Shown here piece after piece: positions 49,031 to 60,300 of a stretch of 64,000 bases of DNA; within the stretch, counting starts at the first letter, position 1, and the number at the start of each line of letters is the position of its first letter. Made by a program: the position numbers and the translations under genes. Under the pieces are notes generated by a model, which was not told where the DNA came from, did not search any database, and saw only the letters and a program-made list of their open reading frames with translations. The stretch comes from Piliocolobus tephrosceles (lineage: Eukaryota > Chordata > Mammalia > Primates > Cercopithecidae): assembly GCF_002776525.5 (NCBI RefSeq), contig NC_045441.1, forward strand, positions 84,026,918 to 84,090,917. Reading direction: 5' to 3'.

Positions 49031-49225
49031 CTGGGTGTAGAGCACAGACTCTGCAGTCAGATGGCTTGGCAGCACAGCTCAGCTCTGTTTTGTTCCTTCC
49101 CCTTCCTCAATTGTATAATGAGAAAGATAATAGTACCTATCTCACGGGTTTTTATTAAGATTGAGCAAATAAGTAAAATGCGATGAGGATCTGGCATATT
49201 TTTACTATTATATATATGTCTGATG
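49031..49225 (+). mobile_element. MIR
   Basis: Core order retained: GACTCTGCAGTCAGATGGCT, TCCTCAATTGTATAATGAGA, AGTACCTATCTCACGGG. Confidence 0.82.
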
Positions 49226-50759
49226 TTATTATGAGTTGCCACAATATTTTCCTGCAAACTAAAGTATTAGCAGCTGACCAATTTGTTAGCAATAATTGTA
49301 AGAATTGAATTTGCAACACTCCATTAAATTGCAGTTCCTTAGCAGTAAAGCAGTAGGAAGATGTCTAAGCACAACTGATACGACAATTCGTATAGCCGTT
49401 TATCCACGAAGCTACTTCTGCAGTACTTAAAAATATTTTATATGCTTTATACTTCTTTCAAACTTGAGTCTTGAGCTTATACTCAACATTTAGTTCAGCC
49501 CTGACATCTATTCCTTATAGTCGGTTACCTCTTTCTGAAGAAACAGGCTTCCAAAGAGAGACTAGGGTAGAGACAAGACATCATTAGATGTTTCATCTAC
49601 CTTGATGATTGCTACTCTAATGATTGAGAACAGTAATCAGAATCAAACACAAAACAGGCAACATGCAGTGTCTTTGCTATGCCACAACAGGGACTATTAG
49701 AATTTTTCTCACGATTCGGACTTTCGTTTTCAATAGGGCTTGCGAGGGAAGTTACACACAAGAGAAAAACAATGAACCGAATGAGGACAATAGCCCACGA
49801 ATTTAGAATGGAGGAAGCCCGTCCACCACAGCGAAAAAGCACACTGGCGGGTGCTCCAATATTTGTGAAATGTAGATGACCCTTTAAATGTTTCTGTGCA
49901 ACCTCCACAACAAATACTGTGAATCTTGCTTATTAATGCGTTTCTCAATATGTTAAAATTCAGGAAATCATTAAGTCTAGTCCTTAACAGTGAAGGGCAA
50001 GCAGACATTTTTCTGTGTCATTGAAATTACACAAAACAAAACAAAAGAAAAAGCTCACGCCTGAATGGCTTCGGACTATTTAACTGGGAGATAGAAAAAT
50101 ATGTGAAGTAAAGAAGAATAACCTACACTGAAGTTCCTATCTCTTATCTTCCTGAATACTGAAAAACACACTCTTACTTTGTTCTAAACTTTTCTTATAT
50201 AAAAAGTAGCTGAATAATTTTAGGGAAATGGATTGTTTTGTCTGAATCATCCAGATAATTCAAACAATTCATTTTGCTAAGAACGATCTGGGTGAGGCTG
50301 TCCTGCCCGGAAAATGCCCCCTGTCCTACTCAGGACACGAGCCACGCCCAGCTTAAACAGGCAAGGAATTGTCCCCTAGGAAGGAAATACGCCGTTGTCG
50401 TTGAATGAACTTTGCAACCAACCGCAAGCCAGACTCTCCCTTGCAAACCGTTCGTCAAGTTAATTCTTGTTTTCCAAGGGAGCTTTCGTATTTCCATCGT
50501 TCAACGGCTCCTTCACCCACTAGCACCTAAGGCTTGCCCTAAGGAATTCAGCCCCTGCCTCGCGACGGTGTGCTCCGCTTATAGTAGCTCCGTCCTGTCC
50601 AATAAAGTTGTTTAAAATAAGAAATGTGCCAGATAATAGCCAAGTCCGACGGAAAAAAAAAAAAAAAATTCCTGGGGTGGTGTATTGATGTTGGAATGTG
50701 CCATTAGTTTCGGAGGGAGGAAAGTCCCTGGTGTGAATTGTCTCGCAGGTCGTAGGCCA
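49226..50759. other. Unique sequence upstream of SRI
   Basis: No repeats recognised for most of its length. From about 50300 GC content rises towards the promoter, and a CCAAT motif is at 50599. It may hold upstream regulatory elements, which cannot be seen directly. Confidence 0.5.
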
Positions 50760-51350
50760 CCACTGGACCTTCGGTCATGCACTGCGTTAGCACCGTAATG
50801 GCAAAGATAGGAAGAAGCGCTCAGGCAGGGGAGCCACGGCCGCGCGCACAGGCGGGAATTGAAGACAGCTGCGGAGGGCGTCCCCCACGCTCGTGTGGTG
50901 CGCTCTGGGGCGGCCCCCTCGCGGCAGGGCGGGGCGGGACAGGCGGCTGGGAGGCCTGGCGCACAGAGCCAGGGAGGCGGCGGCGCAGTCTGCACCATGG
51001 CGTACCCAGGGCATCCTGGCGCCGGCGGCGGGTACTACCCAGGTGGGGTAAGTGCTGACTGCGTGGGATCGCTGCCCAGGCGGCTCCGGGGCGCTAAGAG
51101 GCCACCTTGGAGATGCTGCAGCCAGCGGGGTGAGGCGCTGCTGGGCAGCTGCCCGGGCTCCTTCCGCCCTCGGCTTCTCCCTGCGCTCGCGGCCTCGCCC
51201 TAGGCCCCTGCGGTTCGGCCTCTCCCCTGGTTTCCCCCGGTTTCCCCCGTCCCTTCTCCTGGATGGCTCTACAGGCCCAAGGTGAAGGTGGATTGGGACC
51301 CTAGAAGCCTACCCTGCGGCTTCTCGGATACGCGGCGTGAAATCGTGTTA
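50760..51350 (+). promoter_or_regulatory. SRI: SRI CpG-rich promoter, no TATA box
   Basis: The stretch around exon 1 is strongly enriched in GC and CpG against an AT-rich background. GC boxes of SP1 type are at about 50907-50913 and in an overlapping pair at 50926-50939 (core GGGCGGGGC), roughly 60-90 bp before the ATG. I see no TATA box at a useful distance. A CCAAT motif at 50599-50603 lies farther upstream. The start site is inferred, not seen. Confidence 0.8.
50997..51047 (+). CDS. SRI: SRI coding exon 1 (residues 1-17)
   Basis: The ATG lies in a good initiation context (GCACCATGG). The 17 codons give M-A-Y-P-G-H-P-G-A-G-G-G-Y-Y-P-G-G, the start of the flexible Gly-rich N-terminal domain. 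The exon ends in phase 0 at a GTAAGT donor (51048). The 5' UTR extends upstream to an unmapped start site, probably between about 50900 and 50960, judging from the GC boxes. Confidence 0.96.
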
Positions 51351-54300
51351 ATTGGGTGTTGACTAACCCCCACTTCACCCCACCCCCGCCCTCTCGGTTG
51401 CCTCCCAAAGCAACAACAGTCATTTTATTCTAGAATGATACTGCGATATACCTTCCTCCCTCAAAAAAGAAAAAAAAAAAAAAAAAAAAAAAAGTGAGAA
51501 GGGGGACGGAAAAAAAGGGAAAACCTACTGAAGTAAAAGACCTGTAGGAAGGCAGCCTTGCCGGGCGTCTGGGATGCGCGTTGTCTTGGGAACTGTTTCC
51601 GAGACAGGCAGTGTTCCCTCGCCACCCACGAGATACAGCCCGGTCAGACACCTTACTCTTCCCTAGGCTACACCCGTCTCAGAATGTTACCAACTCCAGC
51701 CTTCCATCGTTCATAAAACGCTTTTAAAATACCATAAATGCTGTAACAACAAAAGGAGAATTCCAAGCCCTTTCATTGGCTTGCCTAGTTTGCACTCACC
51801 TCAGTAACCTTCAAGTTAATAGGGATTTTAAAAGTTGCTTTATATATGCAGACATCACTTCCACAGCAACTCTTTATGGTCCAAGTCGCCAGTTTTTAAA
51901 TTACGGGGGTGTGAATGGAAGAGAGGGGTGGAGTGTTGGCAGAGTGTGCCCGGTGGTGGGGAGGTGAGCCTTGTGAAGGGCGGGCAGGCGGGCAGTTGTC
52001 TTGCCTTGCACGAAAGCCCTCAGTGGTGAAAGAAGAAAACTTGATTCGGCAGAATGACGTGTTTGTGTTTCCTGTTTCACAGTATGGAGGGGCTCCCGGA
52101 GGACCTGCGTTTCCCGGACAAACTCAGGATCCGCTGTATGGTTACTTTGCTGCTGTAGCTGGACAGGTTAGCTTTTCCCTTTAATATTAAAGAGCCGTTA
52201 TTGTCCGCATTTGTGGTAACTTTTGATATAGTGACACAGAAAAGCGAACTTCCTCTGATACTGAGTCCCTTTGCTTCTGCAAAAGAAAAAAAAAAGAAAA
52301 AAAGAAAGTTCTTTGTTTCTTATTTTAGTTGTTTATTTCTGAATGTTCAGAATAAATTAGGACAAAGTGTTACTCGTATTTATGTGAGTTCAGTTCGAAA
52401 CCAAGCTTGTGGTTGAATTAAAGGGTCCAGGGTGGTTTCCAGCGAAGAAATTCAAGATCTGGTAAATATAAACCCTTGTTTGTACAACTTAAAGACGTAT
52501 ATTAGTAATTACATAGCCCGATTCTAATGGGCACTTCCTTTGGGTTGAATTTGATTGCTAATCATTCACCCATTTAGGAAATATGGTAAAAACCCACCAG
52601 GTTCTAAATAAGCAAGTTAGTATCAGGAAGTTAATCTTGTGAACAATGTAGTTTCTCTTTGACCCAGATGCTGTTACTAGGTTAGCCCCTCCCCCTCCGT
52701 GTCCTTATTAGGTGCTGTGGCCTGTTGACCCAGAGAAGAATTAAGGTCAGCTCCCCAAGACCTTTCACTTGTCTTCATTCTGCGTTGTATGACAGGAGCT
52801 GTCTTACATTGACGGGTGCTATCTTACATTGTGAGAGGACACTTCCCTAGCTCATGAGGTCACTGTGTACAGTAAATATACTGTCGGTATAACCCAGACA
52901 TGTCCAGAGGGGATGTTTGTTCTTATGAATTCAACCTAGTCTTGTTTTGACCAAAAGCTAGAAATAGCAAAATCTTAATGTGAAAACTGTAGAATATTAT
53001 GGGATAAAAAAAACCGAAGACCACTTTTTAAGGTAGTATTCTAAGAAATACAGCTTAAGAAATTGAATGGAAAAATAGTCTAAAATTGGAAGACCTTCCC
53101 CTTAAGTATCTACTTAATCTGTTAATGATCCGTATCTTTGAAACCACAAGACATGGCAAACCTCAAGACCAGCATTCTTAGATTGCCAGTGCCTCCAGCA
53201 TGTAAGTGACCCCACCTGCTTAGCTTTCAGCAGCCCTGGCCTGTATTCAGCATACCCATTGTCTTTCAAATTGTTGATCTTGCTCCTCATTTATAACTTA
53301 TAATACCCAGTGACTTGAGGATTTAGGTATTTTATTTTAAAGTCCCTAAAAATCCCATATATCTAGTTCTTTCCCAGTTCAGCCAGTGAATGGGCACTGG
53401 GAACCTAATGTGTATCTTCCAGATGTATTTGTGCTCTGAAAAAAAACATTCACTATGTCATAAGAAAAAGTGACCAAGGAGGCCTCTTTCTGTTTGAACC
53501 AAGCCTTCTCTTTACTTATGTCTGGAGTGTACCTTGCTTTGTCCACCCGCCTCAAACAAAAAAAAAAAAAAAAAAGAGAAAAACAAGGAATTATGATTTT
53601 AAGCAACTTATATAAATTATTTAAAAATGTTTAGCTGTAGCAGTTTCCTAGCTCAGATTGACAGAAGAGTAGTTGCCAAGACAGACTCTTTCTTTCATCA
53701 TTAAATTTCTTTTGGCAGTGGGTTAAGGAAAAGAATGCCCACTTTTGGAAGGCATTCCTTTTAATAAAAAGTCATGCATGATGATACTGATTTTCTTGGT
53801 TGTTATTGCTTCATTGAATGCTGAAGGTAAACAAATAACTTGAAAGTACAAATCACTATTATGATCCCTCTAATTTGTTTTTCAAAAGGATGGTCAGATA
53901 GATGCTGATGAATTACAGAGATGTCTGACACAGTCTGGCATTGCTGGAGGATACAAACGTAAGTTGACAGTCCCAAAGTTTGTCTAAACGTACTCGTGTT
54001 TCCTATTTTAGCTGTTACTTGTGATTACAGCCTTCAAGAAAACTGAGCTTGTCTGATCTAGCAAAGTTTAGAATTCTGAACGCTAAAATAGAGTACCATT
54101 TCAAAATGTTGATTTGAAAACAGTTGTTAAATCACTCCAGGTTGGGCACAGTGGCTCATACCTGTAATCCCAGTACTTCAGAGGCCCAGGCGGGAGGATC
54201 GCTTGAGGCTGCAGTAATCTGTGATTGTACCACTGCACTCCAGCCTGAGCAACAGAGCAAGACCTTGTCTCTAAAATAATAGTAATAATAAATTATTCCA

Positions 54301-57300
54301 TCCTACCTGCCAATTTAGTGGATCAGATTTGGGTTTTGTGTACCTAGAACCAGTGAGACAGTTTGGGTGGCCTCCTTCACAGAGGACAAGGTAGGGTGCT
54401 GAAATGGAATGTGCCAGGTCAGGTGTCATTAACTGACATTAGGAACTAACATTTACTGTTATTTGCCAAAAGCCTACTCTGTCCTGACCTGGTGGCACTT
54501 AGGGCTTTGAGTGGCTGCTCCTGCACCCCTGGTCCCTGAGTGGCCTATCCTGCACTCCTGGTCTGAGCTTTGGGCATGCTCCTGCTAATATAAGTGGTTG
54601 CCATGACATCCCTCAGGTCTTTCCTCTTCCACTTCATAGAATGTGTTCAGGCTAAGTGGGAAGTGCCCTTTCTACTTATTGGACCTGCTGCTCCATAATT
54701 CAGCCCTAACCCTACCACTGCCTTTTGAGCACTCTGCCATGAGCTGAGAGTAGTGAAATATTGCAAAGATGCTCCATCCCTGGCAGGGCACAGTGGCTCA
54801 CACCTGTAATCCCAGCACTTTAGGAGGCCAAGGTGGGAGGATTGCTTGAGCCCAGGAGTTCAAGACTAGCCTGGGCAACATAGTGAGACCTTGTCTCTGC
54901 AAAAAATTTAAAAATTAGCCAGGCATGGTGGCATGCACCTGTGGTTTATCAAAGTGCAGTGAGATCACAGCATGGCTTGTTATTCTACACCCTTTCAGTA
55001 GATAAGCTATGGTAGATTTTAGAATCTGACTAACAAAATGGGTTATATATTCTGAGAGGAGTCCTTTTAAAATTTCATTAAGAAAGCCACATTTAGTGAT
55101 GGCCTTAGATCAGTGCATTAAAGGGAAAGCATTTCCTGAGTCATGGGGACTATGTGATTGAATCCATTTGCCTCTTCTCTGGTGGCTGTACTGAACCACA
55201 GAACCATCCTGCCTATGAGGCGTCAGGGTTTTGTAATACAGATATTATATGGAGATTAGTCTTTTAAACCCAGCTTCCAAACCAAAAAGCACAGATCCCA
55301 ATTGGATGGGCCAGTGGGATACTCCAGCTCAGAGGCTATGGGCCCTTCTTAACCAGTTTAAAAGGAAGCAGTCATACCTAGAGGTGGAGTTGGTGAGAGA
55401 AGTTATGTTCCAGTCAGTAAGATTGTAATTCAGCTTCTCTTTTTTTCCTGAATTTAGTTGTTTATCTGTGGTAAGGTTGAGAGAAACAGCTGGAGGTAGG
55501 GCTTTCCTTCTAGGTCCATTATATTGTATGTTTCTGTGAGAAGAAAAGATATTTGAGACATTCTAGTACAATGAATAGAAGAGAAGAAAAAGAGTAAAGG
55601 TAAAATTACAGCAGAAATTCTTTGGAAATTATTAAAATTAACATTTAATTTAAATAATTTATTTTAAAATGTTGAATTGATAATTTAATAATTTATAGTT
55701 ATAATTATATGTCATTACATTTATATATCACAACTATATAATACTTATAATTTTAATTTTAAATAATTATTTAAAGTAGAATTAACACTAATAAAAGCTA
55801 TACTATTAACAAAATTGAGAAAGAGTTTTCCTTACCCAAACTTATTGGACATCAGCATTCTAGTTCATTGGAACTGTCTGGAATGGTATATTTTTTGTTC
55901 ATTCACTTTTGTTCACTGCCATCTCACTGCCCTTTCAGATCCTTCTCACAAAAGATGACCAGATTCCTGATCTTGATCTGTCCCTCTCCTCCTCAGTCTT
56001 TACTAATAGCTTAGAAGGAATTCAGGATCCTCTGTAATGCAGCCTCTCCTGACCAAACATATTTTCTCCCACTCCTTTTGTACTCTTTGAAAGTCATATT
56101 GAGCTCTTCACTTACACTTTGCCTGTCCTGGGCCTTCTACTTCTCTTTTTGCTTATGCTGGTCCTTAGCTGTCACCAAATGCCCCCATCATTCTTGTCAT
56201 TCAAGGCTTGGCTTAAATTCTATGTCTTCTATGAAGTCTTTCTTGATTCTTTTACTAAGAAGGAGCCTCTCACTTCTCGATCCTGTCTAGTACTTTCTGG
56301 CGCCTCCATTATATTTCAGCACTCTACCATGATTAGGGTTGTATGTGTATGTGACTTATCTTTTCCTTAGACTGTCAGCTAGGGCAGTATGCAGTTTCAC
56401 AATTGTATCTCCAAAGTTGCTGTTACCCTGAGCCCTGAACATAATAAGGACTTAACAGGTGGCTGTTGAGTTAATAAATATGGAAAATTTTCCAAGTCAG
56501 AAAAATCATAGCCCTGTAGCCTCATTGGCATTTTGATTTAAGATTATACATTAATTCTTGAGCATTAGTAAAGATCAGAAAATTTTATTCAAAAAACATT
56601 CTTTCTTAGACGATCTAAGAGGGTTGTACATATAAAATGCAAGGCTCTAACAGCTTCCTGCTTGGGGGTGAGAATTTGGTGCTATCCATCCATTCATTCA
56701 ACCAGTGCATTTTTAGTGAACACTTCCTATGAGCTAGGTGCTGGCTCTGTAGCCACAATCAATGCCTGGGTGTTGGGAAAAGCACTGGGATAAGTAAGGA
56801 GAGAGGCTGTGGAATCACATAGGATGGGCACATAATCCAGACAGGAGTCAGGAAAATTTTCCTTGCAGAATTGATATCTAAGCTGAGCAGAAGTGAAAGT
56901 TCATCAAAATTGAGGCCGACCATGAAATGAGTGGGATGGGGAAGTTGTGTCCTAGGCTGTTAGAACAGCATGTGCAAAAGACCCAGAAATAGCGTGGTTC
57001 AGTCAAGAAACTGAGAAATTCTCCATGAAGATAGTGTACGGGGTTGAATGAGAGTAAGAGATGAGCTTGACTTGCAAAATAAGTGTGTTACCTTATGTGC
57101 CAGTTAAGGTGCTTGGACTTTATCCTGAGAGCAGTAGATCACTGATACTGGGTTTTACACAGGAGAGCACATAACCACCCCTGACTGTAGGGTAAAGACA
57201 AATAAATTGGGGGACATGGAAGTAAAACAAGAGTCAGGGCTGTTAGTCATACAGGTGAAAGAAATGCTAACTAAAGAGACAGTGGGGCTGGAAATGGACT

Positions 57301-60300
57301 TTACAGCTGTTTAGAAGGTGATTGATTATTGGTGGAGAGGGAATTGAGGAGGCTCCCAGGTTTCTGGCTTGGGTGACTGCTGAGTGGATGAGGGTGCAAT
57401 TCATTAACAGAGATAGAGAAGCTGTCTGCCTCATAGCCCCTTCAGTACCTTCACGTGAGCCCAACACAGTCGGCTCTGCCTTGTGGTTGTCAGGCCATCC
57501 ACAGCAGTAGTTCTTAAACTTGAGCAGCATTGGCATCACCTGGAAAGCTTACAAAAACCAGATTGCTGGGTCCTGCCCTACAGTTTCTCATTCAGAGGTC
57601 TGGAGTGAGCCCTGAGAATTTCACCTCTAACAGGTTTCCATGTGATGCTAGTTCAGGTTGAGCCAGCTGCTTTAACATAAATATATATCACTTGCACATT
57701 TGCTAAAATTCAGCTTCTGATTTTATTGGTGTAGGTTAAGGACTGAGATTCTGCAGTTCTTCAGGCTCCTGGGTGATGCTAATACAGCTGGTCCAGGAAT
57801 CACACTTAGAGTAGAATGATGGTCTCAACCTTGGCTGCTCACTAGAATAATCTGAAAAGCTTTTTAAAAATACAAATACCTGGGTCCCACACCCAGAGTT
57901 CCTGATTTAATTGTTCTGTGGTGCAGCCCAGGTATCAGAATCTTTTAAAGCTTTGATTTTGATAAGCACCAGGGTGGAGAACTACAGCTCCGGATTAGAG
58001 GAACTTCATACCTCCACACAACTTAAAAGTCAGAATGAAGAATCTCCCAGCTCTTTCCCAAAAGTGTAAAAAGTGCTTCCTCCTCCTCTCATCTAAGAGA
58101 TTATCATCTGTGGATCGGATGGAGATTGAAGGACCTAAATAGAAATAGTCACTAGTCTTTTATGTCCAGTAAAGAATATGCCAAATACAGGAATCTATTA
58201 AATGTGTAAAACCTCTAGTTTGCACTGTTGGGACACATTACAGTAATTAGCGCAGTTGTGTTTTAATTTCAGTTTGGTTAGAGAAAAATTATGAAGCTAG
58301 AAAGAGCTGTAAAAAATGTTAGTTCTGTATGTTAACAAACTTGCAGAATTTATACCAGCTTTTCCGCACGTGACCCTTGTCACTTCTGCCATTTAGCCTT
58401 ATAGCTTCTTTGTACCCATACAATTTCTTCAGTCATTGATTCCCATTAATACAATGTAAGAGGTTATTTGTTTTTAATTTCCTAATGCTTAGATTACCAG
58501 TAACCACACCCACTGCATATGCTCTGGTTTGGTTACATAAGTGAGGTACCAAAATGCCCTCAGAACACTCCTAAACTGTAGGTAAATTAAAAAGGCTTCT
58601 GAATAATGGCCACCACTGAATTGGTCATGGGGTCTTATCTAGAGTACTCTTATTTAACACATAATTCTAACACCCATATTTATCTGGTTTCATATATAAG
58701 CTAAGAGTTCATACACTATTTGAGGTAGCAGGTTACTGCTCAGTACCTGACATTGAAGGGAAAATAGAAAAACAATCAGACACAAAATTAGCAAAACCAG
58801 CAATTTATAGTCATTTATGAGTTAGAACAAAGCAACCCCAACTTCCCACCCACCATGTTGGATATAATACATTATGGTTCATTATGGTGGCTTGAACTCT
58901 CTATATTACACTTTCAAAGCAAGAAAGTATGAACAGTGCTATGTAATACTGTTTTGTTTTTTGTTTTTTTTTTGAGACGGAGTCTTGCCCTGTCACCCAG
59001 GCTGGAGTGCATTGGCATGATCTCAGCTCACTGTAACCTCCTCCTCCCAGGTGCAAGCAATTCTCCTGCCTCAACCTCCTGAGTAGCTGGGATTACAGGC
59101 ATGCGCCACCACGCCTGGCTAATTTTTGTATTTTTAGTAGAAACGAGTTTTTGCCATGTTGGCCAGGCTGGTCTCAAACTCCTGACCTCAGGTGATCTGA
59201 CTGTCTTGGACCCCCAAAGTGCTGGAATTACAGGTGTGAGCCACCATACCTGGCCTATGTAATACTTTTTAAAAGGAATTCTATCAAAGTTATTTAAATC
59301 AAATTTGGGTTCCTAGCAGAAAATCCTCTTTATGGAGAAAAGGCTACTTTGAAGTTCCACATGATTAGTCACATGTACATTGAGTAGCTTGTAAAAATAA
59401 AAGTGTATGATAGTCATTTCTAATTAATTTGAATGTATCCAGTGTAATGTGAATTTTTGGATTCGTGTTAATATGTATGTACTTTTCTTGATTTAACAGC
59501 TTTTAACCTGGAAACTTGCCGGCTTATGGTTTCAATGCTGGATGTATCCTTTACCTTGATTGTTGTCTAGAATAATTTTTTCTAAAATTCTGAAGGAATT
59601 CACCTTAGAATTAATACCTAGTAAACACAAAGTAATAAATGGTCACTAAAAAGCTTTCTGAAATAATTAGCTTCTGTTACAGGGTATAATTTGGTGTGAA
59701 TAAAGGAGGAAAAGAAATTTAGTAAACAGAATGTTGTTCAGGAATTCAAGGAAACATCAAAGTATTATAGAACAAGTATGGAGTCCAGAGTGTCAGGATA
59801 GCTTTTTTTTTTCTTTAACATTGATTCCTCTGCAAGTGATGGGATTTTTTTCATATCCCAGTTGTTGGACTGAGTTTAGCTAGTGCTGACTATCCACTAT
59901 TTATCCACCAGTCCATCCCATGTCATTTGTCTGGGAGCACTAAACAAGGGAATATTAGTACCAGAGATGATGGTAGGACAGAAGGGCAAACAGCATAGCC
60001 TGAATCACCCAGAAAGTACAGCCTAGTTCCAGTAACAAGACCGCTTTTTATAAGTGGTTCACAGTGGCAACGCTATTTCCTTATAATCAGGTCATGTAAG
60101 TTATCTTTTCCCCACAGTAAAAATAGGTACTTGAGCTTTTTCTCCATAGCCCCTTTTTGTTCTATTTTTAAATCATTAATCTTACATCATACCAAGAATA
60201 ATCTACAATAACTTTTTTAGTCATTGAATATTGAATTCCCCTTATCCTTGATCTTTCATTTAATCCTTAGAAAATATTGCAAAATACAGCTCTGATCCTT

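Noticed and set aside
49612..50008. Several overlapping frames upstream of SRI
   Set aside because: They occur on both strands in unique sequence, have no recognisable family and no splice context, so they look like chance.
50777..51203. Open frames of 93-128 codons on both strands across SRI exon 1
   Set aside because: Expected in GC-rich, stop-poor CpG-island DNA. The SRI frame itself is fixed by the sorcin N-terminus and the splice donor at 51048.
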